Part shown: piece after piece, positions 17,598-26,571 of the stretch | Layout of the letters: the number at the start of each line of letters is the position of its first letter | How positions within the stretch are numbered: position 1 is the first letter of the stretch | Source of the DNA: Enorma sp964624825 | GTDB lineage: Bacteria; Actinomycetota; Coriobacteriia; Coriobacteriales; Coriobacteriaceae | Direction: 5' to 3' | Length of the DNA: 64,000 nt | Assembly (NCBI GenBank): GCA_964624825.1 | Contig: CAZUYD010000007.1 | Coordinates: forward strand, 14,168-78,167 | Position numbers and translations under genes: made by a program | The notes under the pieces: generated by a model | Databases searched by the model: none | Told to the model about the DNA's origin: nothing | Seen by the model: only the letters and a program-made list of their open reading frames with translations

Positions 17598-19361
17598 CTA
17601 TCGCCGCTTTCCATGAGAGTTGCGCCAGATCTCGCGACCGAGCATGAGGGCGAGCACCAGCGCGCACATATAGCCCAGAAACCCGATGACGGGGATGCCG
17701 AAGATGACCGGCTCGATGCGCGCGTAATACACCACCGACGAACCGATGAACAGGCCGGCTATGACGATGGCCATCGACGCGCGGTCGACGATGCCGCCCA
17801 CGCGCCGCAGCACCTCATCCGAACCCATGAGCTCGGTGTTCACCTTGAGCTGGCCGCGCGTGAGCATGCGCGACGCAAGCCCCAGGTACTCAGCAGCCTC
17901 GAGCGATCCTTTGGCTGCCCGCACCGCGCCCGTCGCAAGATCGTCGATCGCCTCCTGAACCCGTTCATAGGAACTCTTCTCGTGCGCGATGTGCAGCTGG
18001 ATGATCTCGATCATGTTGACTTCGGGCATGTACTCGGAAAGCAAGCCCTCAAGCGTGACCATGCCGCGCGCGAACATGGTGATGACGCTGGGCAGCTCGA
18101 TCTCGTTCTTCCGTGCCAGGTTGATGAGGGATGAGAGGAACCGCCCGATATCGAGCTCTTTGAGGTCGCGCCCGCCAAAATCCTGCACGATGTAATCGAG
18201 GTCGGTCAGAAACGCCGTGTGGTCGATCGCTGCGGTGTCTCCGCGCGAGATGGCGAAGCGCATGAACGCATCCTTCAACTTGGGGACGTCGTTTTCGGCC
18301 ACCGCGAAGATGATCTCCTTCACGACCCGCCGGTCATGCGCGGACATGCGCCCCACCATACCAAGGTCAATGAAGTAGAGCACGCCGCCCGACAATATGA
18401 TGTTTCCCGCATGGGGATCGGCATGGAAGAAGCCGTCATCGAGCACCTGCGTGGCGTAGTCATCAACGATTTGCTCGCCCAGCTGTACGAGGTCGTACCC
18501 CGCCTTGGTGAGCGCGTCGGGATTGGCGATGGAGATCCCCTCGATGTAGTCCATCACGACCACGTGCTCGGTGCACAACTTCGGATACGACTGTGGGCAC
18601 GAGATGCTCGGCGTGCCGCGATGGTTCTCATAGAACTCATTCAGGTTGCGCGCCTCGACAAGGAAGTTCGTCTCCTCGCGGAACGACTGCCAAAGCTCTT
18701 CGACCACTTCGCTCATATCGATGACCTGGTCGGTCTTGATGAAGCGAGCGAGATGGCGCGCAAGCGAGCGCATGATGTCGATGTCTTGCGCCATAACCTG
18801 CTGAGCGCCGGGGCGCTGCACCTTTACGGCGACGTCCTCGCCGGTAACAAGGCGCGCGCGATGCACCTGCGCGAGCGAGGCGCTCCCCAGCGGATTCGGA
18901 TCGACGGCGTCGAACAGCTCCCCGAGCTTCTGCCCATATTCAGCCTCGAGGCATTCGAGCACCACCGCATAGGGAACCGGGTCGACCTCGGTGCGCAGGC
19001 GCCGCAGCTCATCGCAGAAGCGCTGCGGCAGGATCTCGGAACGGTTCGCGAGGATCTGACCCATCTTCACGAACATGGGCCCGAGTTCCTCGAGCATCTG
19101 ACGCAGGCGCACCGGCGTGATGGCGCGCCATACCTCGTACCGCCGCACGATGTTGAAGATCTGTGCGATGCGCCGGCGCTTGCCCATGATGGTGAGCTGG
19201 TATTTTTCGCTGTCGGCCATCACCTCGGGCTCGACGGGCACCTCGTCAACCGCGCGCTCACGGCGCGAGGTCGCGCGCGCGTATGCGAACCGCTCGTCAT
19301 CGGGCGTGGAGCCCACATCTACCAGTGGCTCTACCGGCCTTTTGTTCGCTTCGTGATCCAT
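17598..19361 (-). CDS. ABC1/UbiB-family atypical kinase
   Basis: A protein-kinase-like ATPase of the ABC1/ADCK/UbiB family, best known from ubiquinone synthesis. The 587-residue protein shows the KxGQ segment LGPMFVKMGQILANR, the Ala-rich loop GSASLAQVHRARL, the lysine motif VAVKVQRPG, the catalytic loop HADPHAGNI and the DFG-like IDLGMVGR. Two hydrophobic helices end the protein (about 520-575). A GTG at 19370 is an alternative start. An anaerobe of this type probably has no ubiquinone, so a role in other lipid or isoprenoid metabolism is more likely. It lies 18 nt after the phasin-like gene. Confidence 0.88.
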   Translation of the reverse strand: MDHEANKRPVEPLVDVGSTPDDERFAYARATSRRERAVDEVPVEPEVMADSEKYQLTIMGKRRRIAQIFNIVRRYEVWRAITPVRLRQMLEELGPMFVKMGQILANRSEILPQRFCDELRRLRTEVDPVPYAVVLECLEAEYGQKLGELFDAVDPNPLGSASLAQVHRARLVTGEDVAVKVQRPGAQQVMAQDIDIMRSLARHLARFIKTDQVIDMSEVVEELWQSFREETNFLVEARNLNEFYENHRGTPSISCPQSYPKLCTEHVVVMDYIEGISIANPDALTKAGYDLVQLGEQIVDDYATQVLDDGFFHADPHAGNIILSGGVLYFIDLGMVGRMSAHDRRVVKEIIFAVAENDVPKLKDAFMRFAISRGDTAAIDHTAFLTDLDYIVQDFGGRDLKELDIGRFLSSLINLARKNEIELPSVITMFARGMVTLEGLLSEYMPEVNMIEIIQLHIAHEKSSYERVQEAIDDLATGAVRAAKGSLEAAEYLGLASRMLTRGQLKVNTELMGSDEVLRRVGGIVDRASMAIVIAGLFIGSSVVYYARIEPVIFGIPVIGFLGYMCALVLALMLGREIWRNSHGKRR

Positions 19362-19379
19362 ACCTGCCACGTTATGCCG

Positions 19380-19823
19380 TTACGCCTCTGGCGAGGATTC
19401 GTCCTTGGTGTCTGCCTCGGTGTCTGCCGCATCATCCTCCGACTCGACCGACTCGACGGGAACCTTGACCGCCGCATCGTCAACCGAATCGACAAGCTCG
19501 CTCACATGCGCCACGAACGCCGCGCGCTCCGTTGTGGAAAGCGGGCGAACGCGGGCGACGATGAGCTCGTCTAAGATGCGCTCCGCAACCGTCGCGCCCC
19601 GCTCGCCCAACCGATCGGTGATATCACCAAACGCGCCGCCCGCCTGCTTGAACACATCGGCCATGGAGCGTCCGAAATCACTGTCGGCCGCCTCGCTACG
19701 CGCCGCCGCGCCGCGCGCGTTCAAATCATCGAAGAGCTCCTTGCCCTTGTCCGCTGCAAGCGCTGCGGCGCCCAAGCTCACGTTTACCATGTTGTTGACG
19801 AGGTCTTCAAACGTCGTGGCCAT
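19380..19823 (-). CDS. Phasin-like small helical protein
   Basis: A 147-residue, mostly helical acidic protein. Residues 1-60 (FEDLVNNMVNVSLGAAALAADKGKELFDDL and on) resemble phasin or PhaF-related regulators, which coat polyhydroxyalkanoate granules or bind lipid surfaces. The C-terminal 25 residues are Glu/Asp/Ser-rich. The ATG at 19823 follows GGGAGG with good spacing; 59 residues of upstream open frame are rejected. The gene directly precedes the ABC1/UbiB kinase, suggesting a shared role at a membrane or lipid interface. No PHA synthase is present in the window. Confidence 0.72.
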   Translation of the reverse strand: MATTFEDLVNNMVNVSLGAAALAADKGKELFDDLNARGAAARSEAADSDFGRSMADVFKQAGGAFGDITDRLGERGATVAERILDELIVARVRPLSTTERAAFVAHVSELVDSVDDAAVKVPVESVESEDDAADTEADTKDESSPEA

Positions 19824-20058
19824 AATGCCTCCCTGCGTTGGCGGGGTGTTCATGCGTCCCCGTATGTTCATTGCTCCCCTTGTACCCCGAATGCCGCCCG
19901 CATTACCGACGGGCCGGTGGGACTCACGGCGGCACCGCGCCTTCGCCCCGCCCTGCACCAAAGCGTGCCGGGACGCCGGCACGGCGCTCCTATGGCCCAT
20001 AGGGGTACCTCCGTGCCCTGTCCCTCTTATGGGAGAAACCGATGCCCAGCTGGTTCGG

Positions 20059-21693
20059 CTACCGCTCGTTGTCAGACATCGCGAAGCCGTTTCTCATCGC
20101 GCAACTCGTGGTATAGAGCACCTTCCCGAGCAGCGCCTCGGTCTTTTCCTTGAGCGTCGCCACAAGAGCATCGTTCGCCTTCGCAAGCAGCGCCGGCACC
20201 TCAGCCCCATGGGTCGCGCACGCCGCATCGGTCTCATGCAGCATCGTGTGCCCCAGCGCGGCCATCTCCTCCTGATACGACCTGACCGCGGCAGAGTTCT
20301 CATGGAAACGCGCGTCGGCAAGCGCCGCGATGAGGCGATTCGCCCAATAGAAGCTCTCGCTCGTCACGCGCGCCGCGGTGTTGCCCACATACGCGGGAAG
20401 CTCATCGACGTTCGCATAGAAGGGCACCAAGGCGTTGAAGGGGTTCGAGCCGAACGCTATCCACTGCACCGCGCGCCATGCCTCCGGCACGTAGGGACGA
20501 AGCTGTAGCACGGCGAGCTGGCTGGTTCGGTTGATGCCGATGGGACGGTAGCGCCTGCGCGAGGCCGCATCGCCCTTGCTCCCGTACGGGTCGAACGGCG
20601 TGCCCTGGTAGTGCGTCGAGAGGACGTCCTTCACATCTTCGATCGTGAGCTTTCGGCTCGGCATGCGCGCCCAGGGAATGTCATCGGACTCCGGCCCATA
20701 GGCGGCATCCGGTCCATCCCATGCATCCTGCGGGTTGAAGCAACGCTGCATATACCACGCGCGCGGCGTGTTGTACACATGATCGCCCTCGCTATGGCTG
20801 CCGAACGCCTCACGCGGGTTGAAGATGTCGCCCGCAAGCATGCCCATGCGCACATCGTTGATGAGGTCGAGCGGGGAGCCGTCCACATCGTCTTCGGACG
20901 CCTCGCCCTCCTCGCCCATGACGTCGAGCAGGTCATCATACATGTCGTCGAACATCCCGGGATTGATGAGCGTAAGGTCGAGGTGATGCTCTTCCATCCA
21001 GGCACGCAGATCGCTGCTCGCCATGTGCTCGACCTGTTCGCCCTCGGCGTCGGCAAGGTCGAAGTAATCGATGCCAAGCTGGTTCGGCATCGTCACATAC
21101 GCATCATCGGGTACGCGCTTGGCGATCCAGTGATGACCGCCGATGGTCTCGAGCCACCAGATCTCGTCCACGTCGGAAAACGCGATGCCGTTCATCTCAT
21201 AGGTGCCATATTGCTCCAGCAGCGCGCCCAAGCGGCGCACGCCGTCGCGCGCGCTCGTGATATAGGGGAGCACGAGGGTGACCATGTCCTCTTCACCGAT
21301 GCCGCCAGGCTGCGCGGGCACGTAGCCTGCCTCGCCCTCGACGCCTTGAGCGGGCTTGTACCTGACGAGCGGGTCCGCTCCGAGCACGCGCGGATTCGAC
21401 GTAATGGTCTCGGTCGCGCTCATGCCCACGTTCAGCGCGTTAAAGCCCGCTGCCGCCCACGGGCCATGGCCGGAAACGGCGTCGGGCACCGCGGTATAGC
21501 GCATCGGATTCTCGGGAAGCTCGATGGTGAGGTGCGAGGCCGTCGAGCTATAGACCCGCGGCTGCTCCTCGGGGGATACCACCGTGAAACGCTTTGGCTC
21601 GAACTGACCGTTCGGGGAATCTTCGTTTCTCGCCACGATGGTTGACCCATCATAGCTCGCATGCTTTCCAATCAAGATGGTCGTACAGGGCAT
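20059..21693 (-). CDS. C69-family dipeptidase
   Basis: An N-terminal-nucleophile peptidase that cleaves dipeptides. The 544-residue protein starts PCTTILIGKHASYDGSTIVARNEDS, matching the family signature; Cys3 should become the N-terminal nucleophile after processing. There is no signal peptide, so it is probably cytoplasmic. The ATG follows AAGGAGGCATC. It is transcribed away from the cold-shock gene and toward the phasin-like gene, 235 nt downstream. An acidic insert (about 250-280) is unusual but not disruptive. Confidence 0.9.
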   Translation of the reverse strand: MPCTTILIGKHASYDGSTIVARNEDSPNGQFEPKRFTVVSPEEQPRVYSSTASHLTIELPENPMRYTAVPDAVSGHGPWAAAGFNALNVGMSATETITSNPRVLGADPLVRYKPAQGVEGEAGYVPAQPGGIGEEDMVTLVLPYITSARDGVRRLGALLEQYGTYEMNGIAFSDVDEIWWLETIGGHHWIAKRVPDDAYVTMPNQLGIDYFDLADAEGEQVEHMASSDLRAWMEEHHLDLTLINPGMFDDMYDDLLDVMGEEGEASEDDVDGSPLDLINDVRMGMLAGDIFNPREAFGSHSEGDHVYNTPRAWYMQRCFNPQDAWDGPDAAYGPESDDIPWARMPSRKLTIEDVKDVLSTHYQGTPFDPYGSKGDAASRRRYRPIGINRTSQLAVLQLRPYVPEAWRAVQWIAFGSNPFNALVPFYANVDELPAYVGNTAARVTSESFYWANRLIAALADARFHENSAAVRSYQEEMAALGHTMLHETDAACATHGAEVPALLAKANDALVATLKEKTEALLGKVLYTTSCAMRNGFAMSDNER

Positions 21694-21817
21694 GATGCCT
21701 CCTTTTTCAGCGCTGGGGTTCCCGGCAACCGAGGTGCCCGGAGATGAGGATACCGGAAGTGTAGCGAATGGCGCCGCGCCGCTCTATGGGCGCGGGGGAG
21801 GCGGCAGAACATTCCCA

Positions 21818-21846
21818 TCGCCATGCGTGAAACTTAGGAGTATGAT
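21818..21846 (+). promoter_or_regulatory. Candidate promoter of the cold-shock gene
   Basis: TCGCCA (21818-21823), a 17-nt spacer and TATGAT (21841-21846) fit a housekeeping sigma promoter. The start of transcription would be near 21853, giving a leader of about 60 nt. Inference from sequence only. Confidence 0.4.
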
Positions 21847-21915
21847 TTCTCATCAGTGTTCGCGCCCGCGGGCACGCTGTTCGCCCCGCAAGGGACGTAG
21901 AAGGAAAGGTGCAGC

Positions 21916-22146
21916 ATGGCAACCGGTACAGTCAAGAAATCTTTCTTCCGCGAGAAGGGCTACGGCTTCATCACACCCGATGAGGCACCCGAGAACGGAT
22001 ACAAATCCGACGTGTTCGTGCATTTCAGCTCCATCCAGATGGATGGGTTCAAGACCCTCGACGAGGGCGATCGCGTTGAGTACGAGGTCGGCGAGGGGAA
22101 GAAGCCCGGCGAGACCCAGGCGCTGAACGTACGCAAGATCGGCTAG
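21916..22146 (+). CDS. Cold-shock domain protein
   Basis: A 76-residue single-stranded nucleic-acid-binding OB-fold protein, expected to act as an RNA chaperone. It has RNP1 as KGYGFITPD and RNP2 as DVFVHFSSI. It is slightly longer than CspA because of an insert after RNP1 (EAPENGYK). The ATG follows AAGGAAAGG. It is a monocistronic gene closed by a clear terminator. Confidence 0.95.
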   Translation: MATGTVKKSFFREKGYGFITPDEAPENGYKSDVFVHFSSIQMDGFKTLDEGDRVEYEVGEGKKPGETQALNVRKIG

Positions 22147-22172
22147 CCTGAAGTAGCATTGAACGGGCACGG

Positions 22173-22202
22173 GGCGCCTGGGGTATCCCAGGCGCCTTTT
22201 TT
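22173..22202 (+). terminator. Rho-independent terminator of the cold-shock gene
   Basis: A perfect 10-bp stem, GGCGCCTGGG with CCCAGGCGCC (22173-22182 and 22187-22196), loop GTAT, then six T. It lies 26 nt after the stop codon and is a textbook intrinsic terminator. Confidence 0.93.
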
Positions 22203-22252
22203 CATGGCTGATGGAGTGGTGACCTCATGCCGGATGCGAAATCACCGCGCTT

Positions 22253-23323
22253 CTATGGCTGCGGAATGCTCAGATGGTCGAATGCAGCCGGCGTCGCCAT
22301 GCGTCCTTGCGGCGTGCGCACGATAAGCCCGCGCTGCAACAAATATGGCTCGTATACGTCCTCGAGGGTAGACGCGTCCTCGCCCACCGCGCTCGCCAGC
22401 GTGGTGAGCCCGACGGCGCGCCCCCGAAACGTTCGCGCAAGCGTTTCGAGGATGCGAATGTCCATCCAATCGAGGCCGAGTTCATCGATCTCGAAAAACT
22501 CGAGCGCCTCGCGCGTGATCGGCAGGTCGATCGAACCGGTTCCCCGCACCTGCGCGTAATCGCGCACGCGCTTGAGCAGACGGTTCGCCAGCCGAGGCGT
22601 GCCGCGCGACCGCGATGCGACCTCCATGGCAGAATCTTCATCGATGGAAACACCTAGGATCGTCGCGGAGCGAATCACGATCTGAGCCAAATCGTCAACG
22701 GCATAATAATCGAGCCTAAACGAGATGCCGAACCGATCGCGCAACGGACCGGTCAGCATGCCCGAGCGCGTCGTGGCCCCCACGAGCGTGAAGCGCGGGA
22801 TCTCCAAGCGAATCGAGCGTGCCGCCGGACCTTTGCCGATCACGATATCGAGCGCGAAATCCTCCATGGCGGGATACAAAATCTCCTCGACGGAGCGATT
22901 CAGGCGATGGATCTCGTCGATGAACAGCACGTCACCCGGCTGAAGGTTGGTGAGAATCGCCGCCAGGTCACCGGTGCGCTCGATGGCAGGGCCAGAGGTG
23001 GTTTTGATCTGCGCGCCGAGCTCGTTGGCCAACACGGTGGCGAGCGTCGTCTTCCCTAAGCCGGGAGGACCAGAAAAGATAACGTGGTCGAGCGTCTCAC
23101 CGCGGCTTTGGGCGGCCTCGATGAGAATGCGCAGGCTCTGCTTGATGTGCTCCTGCCCGCAGTAATCGTCGAGCCGCTGCGGACGCAGGCTGCGCTCAAC
23201 GTCCAGGTCATCCGAAGTCAGGCTGCCGGTCACGAAGCGATCGCCCTGAGACGCCGCCCCTTGGCCGCCCGCACGCGGGGCGCCCTCCCATAGGTCAGAA
23301 TCTGCGGCCGCTTCCCACATCAT
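22253..23323 (-). CDS. ruvB: Holliday junction branch migration ATPase
   Basis: The motor of the RuvAB complex that moves Holliday junctions. The 356-residue AAA+ protein has Walker A GPPGLGKTT, Walker B DEIHRL, sensor-1 GATTRSG and the C-terminal winged helix. An N-terminal tail of about 30 residues is variable. The start overlaps the ruvA stop by 4 nt, so ruvC, ruvA and ruvB are translationally linked in that order on the minus strand. Confidence 0.96.
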   Translation of the reverse strand: MMWEAAADSDLWEGAPRAGGQGAASQGDRFVTGSLTSDDLDVERSLRPQRLDDYCGQEHIKQSLRILIEAAQSRGETLDHVIFSGPPGLGKTTLATVLANELGAQIKTTSGPAIERTGDLAAILTNLQPGDVLFIDEIHRLNRSVEEILYPAMEDFALDIVIGKGPAARSIRLEIPRFTLVGATTRSGMLTGPLRDRFGISFRLDYYAVDDLAQIVIRSATILGVSIDEDSAMEVASRSRGTPRLANRLLKRVRDYAQVRGTGSIDLPITREALEFFEIDELGLDWMDIRILETLARTFRGRAVGLTTLASAVGEDASTLEDVYEPYLLQRGLIVRTPQGRMATPAAFDHLSIPQP

Positions 23324-23934
23324 GTATCCATTCCCAGTCGCTTCAAGGCTGCTGCAAGTATATCCTCAACCCGCATATCTCGGCCATCGTAGCCATCAAG
23401 CGCCAGCTCGGCTTCCTGCGGGCTAAAGCCCATCGAGAGCAGGGCGGCGCGGGCATCCTCGAGCGGCGAGGCTGCGCTGGCAAGCGGAAGCTGCCCGGAA
23501 ACCGAAGGCTCGGCCGTCGCCAACGCGTGGTCTTTCGCAAGCGCGCCTCGCAGCTCCAAGATAAGGCGCTGAGCGGTCTTCTTCCCCACACCCGGCACCG
23601 CCGACATGCCCGCTATGTCTTCTGCCATGACAATCGAATAAAGCTGCGACACGGAGTACTTCGAAAGCACCGCTAGCGCAAGACGGGGTCCTACGCTCGA
23701 GACCGCGATGAGCCGATCGAACATCGTGCGCTCTTCGGCCGTGGCGAATCCAAACACCGCAACAGCATCGTTGCCGATCCGCATGCGCGTAAACAGGCGC
23801 ACCTCCTCGCCAAGGGCGGGCAGCGCCATCGCCGTCATGGATGATATGCCGACCTCGAACCCGATGCCCGAGACGTCGATGACCGCGAAGGACGGCTGCG
23901 CCTCGACCAAGGTTCCGCGTAACTGAGCAATCAT
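23320..23934 (-). CDS. ruvA: Holliday junction-binding protein RuvA
   Basis: The tetrameric junction-recognition subunit of RuvAB. The 204-residue protein starts MIAQLRGTLVE, has the helix-hairpin-helix segment AGMSAVPGVGKKTAQRLILELR near residues 102-123, and a C-terminal domain (about 155-204, SMGFSPQEAELAL) that contacts RuvB. The ATG at 23934 is fixed by the homology and overlaps the ruvC stop by 4 nt. Confidence 0.96.
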   Translation of the reverse strand: MIAQLRGTLVEAQPSFAVIDVSGIGFEVGISSMTAMALPALGEEVRLFTRMRIGNDAVAVFGFATAEERTMFDRLIAVSSVGPRLALAVLSKYSVSQLYSIVMAEDIAGMSAVPGVGKKTAQRLILELRGALAKDHALATAEPSVSGQLPLASAASPLEDARAALLSMGFSPQEAELALDGYDGRDMRVEDILAAALKRLGMDT

Positions 23935-24455
23935 GCGTATGGACTCCCCTTCTCCGTTACGTACGCGCCTCCTGACGCCATGGCGGTGCTCTGCAGATTC
24001 GCATGGCAGATGGCACATGCAAGGGCGTCCGCCGCATGATCGGGTTTTGGGTCATGGTCGAGATGTAGAAGACTTCGCACCATGTAGATAACCTGGTGCT
24101 TGTCTGCCGCGCCCGTGCCGACCACCGACTGCTTTATCTGCATCGGCGTGTACTCCCCCACCTCGACTCCCGCGAGCGAGCATGCGACCAGCGCCGCGCC
24201 GCGGGCGTGTGCCGTAGGAATGGCCGAGCGAACGTTGGCACCGAAGAAGATGCTCTCGACCGCCGCTGCGTGAGGCTGATACCGATCGACCACCGACACC
24301 AACTCATCAACAATGCGCCTAAGGCGTGACGCAAGATCTACATCAGGGGAGGTGTGGATGCATCCGTAGGCACGGCAACGGCATTCACCGCGCCGTTCCT
24401 CGATCACGCCCCACCCGGTATTCGCCAGCCCGGGATCGATGCCGAGAACGACCAT
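23931..24455 (-). CDS. ruvC: Holliday junction resolvase RuvC
   Basis: The endonuclease that cuts Holliday junctions. The 174-residue protein has the RNase H-like acidic residues: Asp in LGIDPGL near residue 6, Glu in VESIFF near 65, and the Asp pair in DHAADALA near 140. The start is the ATG at 24455 with GGAGG 6 nt upstream; a GTG six codons earlier is less likely. It heads the ruvCAB run and lies 115 nt after the NAD synthetase-like gene. Confidence 0.96.
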   Translation of the reverse strand: MVVLGIDPGLANTGWGVIEERRGECRCRAYGCIHTSPDVDLASRLRRIVDELVSVVDRYQPHAAAVESIFFGANVRSAIPTAHARGAALVACSLAGVEVGEYTPMQIKQSVVGTGAADKHQVIYMVRSLLHLDHDPKPDHAADALACAICHANLQSTAMASGGAYVTEKGSPYA

Positions 24456-24570
24456 GTGCACCTCCCTCGCCACATCCCAGCACGGCGCTACAGACCGCCG
24501 CGCTGCGCGATTACCCGAACGTTTGTTCTATCATAGCACAGGGCGGGCTTTACGATGATTCATATCGCAC

Positions 24571-26571
24571 TTAGTTTTGAGAGAAGAACGAGAACCCGCG
24601 ATACCCCGCGCCGGGATACGGCACGCCCGGGATGCCACCTGCTTCGCCATGCTCGAGAAACTCTTGGAGCGCGCGCTGCACCTGCTGCTCGATCTGTGGA
24701 AGATCCTTGCCCAGGCGTTGCCTGCCCTCCTCTGAGTTCAACGCCTCGAGCTGCTCGGGGGCAACGCCCAGAATGTTTCCGATAAACCCCATGATCTCGC
24801 CGCGCATGCGCGCGCCCATCTCGGCTCCCTGCTCCTCAATGCGCGCGGCCTCTGATTGCACGAGCCCCGAAAGCGTTTGCTGCGCTGCCCCATGACGTCC
24901 CACATCTGACCAGGCAAGCGTTATGGGCCAGGCGCGCTCCAAAAACGAACGCCCGGAAACCGCGATGGGCATCGGCAGGCTTCGCCGCGCCGCCTCGCCA
25001 CGGCGCACCAACATGATAAGGAGCGCGACCGCCTCGGGATGGCTTGCGGCCAGCGGGATATCCTCGAGCGAAAGCCCTCGATCCACATGAGCTTCGAGCA
25101 CGCCGTCCACCTGACTCGGCTCGAGCCCGTGCAACAGATGCGCCATCCGCTCCTCATATTCTGGACGCCCGAGACCCAGACCGACGGCGCGCGCAAGGAT
25201 CTCGGCGAGCGACCGTTCGACACTCGCCAGGCCGATCAGCTCGCGAGGCAACGCGTTGCTTGCGCGCTCGCGCGCGGAGGCAAGGAATTCCAAAGAGGAG
25301 AGGTACACGTCGCCGAACGGCGCGACCGCACCGGCAATGCCACTTGCAACCCCGCCGGGCGCGAGGGCGTAATCGGTCTTCGTGAGCGCGCTGACCGGCA
25401 ATGCATGCGCCGTGTGCGCGAGGTCTTCGAGGTAGAGCCGTTCGATACCGGCGTGCACCCACCGTGTTGCCAAGCCCGTGCGCGGCACCTCGGAGGCGAG
25501 CTCGTCGCGATCGAGCAAGCTCGACACGTCAGGCTCGTCGTGCTCGACCAGCTTGATGTGCAGGCTCGCCGCGAGCGCGCGCACGCGTTCCACTCGCGCG
25601 CGCTCGGCTGCCTCCTGAGCAGGCGTGGTTACCTGCTGCCGCGCGAGAAGCAGGCCCACCACGTTGCGCGGTCCTAACGCATCGACGCAGAGCGCCGCCG
25701 CAAGGGAGCTCGGCAGGTTGCCATCAAGCACCAGCGCCGCGCGCGAGGCGCCCTCAGCGGCGGCGATGTCGGCAAGCCCAAGCCGCAACGCCTCCCATTC
25801 CCAAGTTTCGCGCTGGTACTGCGGAAGCTCATGATCCTCGATGCGCGGCACCGTCACGCCGCGCTGCACGTCTTGCACAAGCAGCGACTCCTCGAAGCAG
25901 GGCGCAGCAGCGACCACGCGGCCGCAATCGTCCATCATGAACGACCCGCCCGTGTAAACCGCCTCATCGAAGCCGCCGATCGGAGCCACGCATGCAAGCC
26001 ACATGCTGCGTTTGACCACCTCCGGCCGATAGTGCCCATCGGACACCGAAGCGACCGCCGCAGACTCCTCGTGCAGCATGCTGAACGGCTGTGCCTGGAA
26101 GAAGATGACCAGGTCGCATCCGGAGGGCAGCAGCTCCATGTCGCGCTGGAAATCGAAGGTCGCCGCGCACCGCGTGCCGTCTATATCGAACAGCGGCGGC
26201 AACCACAGGTCCTCATCGGCCTGCTCGCGACGAAACGCGGTAAGCATGCGCACGGGAATGAGCCGCTGCTGTTTGAGCATGAAGACCTCGAGCACCGGCG
26301 TGCCCTCATACGAGACATACGCAGGAACCAGCGCGATCACATCGATCGCGGCCAGACGTTTCGATAAATCGCCCAGATTGGTCAGGACATCGTGCACGTA
26401 GTTATCGGCGTTGACGAGCGCGCCGGGCAGCATGCCGGCAAACAGCGGCGCCGGGGTCAAGAGCAGCCGCGCCCCCTGTTCGCGGGCAAGCACGGCTTGG
26501 CTTTCAATGCGAGCACAGATCGCCTCGATATCACCAAGGCGCATGTCTATCTGCGCAATCGCGACCTTCAT
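24571..26571 (-). CDS. NAD+ synthetase homologue with apparently inactive sites
   Basis: The 666-residue protein has the two-domain layout of glutamine-dependent NAD+ synthetase: a nitrilase-like amidase domain (1 to about 250) and an NadE-like domain (about 255-470), plus a C-terminal extension of about 190 residues. Fold-level landmarks remain, such as KVAIAQIDMRLGDIE, GGSFMMDDCGRVVAAAPCFEE and VDALGPRNVVGLLL. The expected catalytic residues do not: the amidase Glu aligns with Ala41 (TPAPLFAG), the nucleophile Cys with Asp140 (AATFDFQ), and the ATP-binding SGGxDS motif with DGNLPS (283-288). The frame is intact with normal codon use, so it is a maintained protein, perhaps a regulator. It may be co-transcribed with ruvCAB. 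Confidence 0.78.
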   Translation of the reverse strand: MKVAIAQIDMRLGDIEAICARIESQAVLAREQGARLLLTPAPLFAGMLPGALVNADNYVHDVLTNLGDLSKRLAAIDVIALVPAYVSYEGTPVLEVFMLKQQRLIPVRMLTAFRREQADEDLWLPPLFDIDGTRCAATFDFQRDMELLPSGCDLVIFFQAQPFSMLHEESAAVASVSDGHYRPEVVKRSMWLACVAPIGGFDEAVYTGGSFMMDDCGRVVAAAPCFEESLLVQDVQRGVTVPRIEDHELPQYQRETWEWEALRLGLADIAAAEGASRAALVLDGNLPSSLAAALCVDALGPRNVVGLLLARQQVTTPAQEAAERARVERVRALAASLHIKLVEHDEPDVSSLLDRDELASEVPRTGLATRWVHAGIERLYLEDLAHTAHALPVSALTKTDYALAPGGVASGIAGAVAPFGDVYLSSLEFLASARERASNALPRELIGLASVERSLAEILARAVGLGLGRPEYEERMAHLLHGLEPSQVDGVLEAHVDRGLSLEDIPLAASHPEAVALLIMLVRRGEAARRSLPMPIAVSGRSFLERAWPITLAWSDVGRHGAAQQTLSGLVQSEAARIEEQGAEMGARMRGEIMGFIGNILGVAPEQLEALNSEEGRQRLGKDLPQIEQQVQRALQEFLEHGEAGGIPGVPYPGAGYRGFSFFSQN

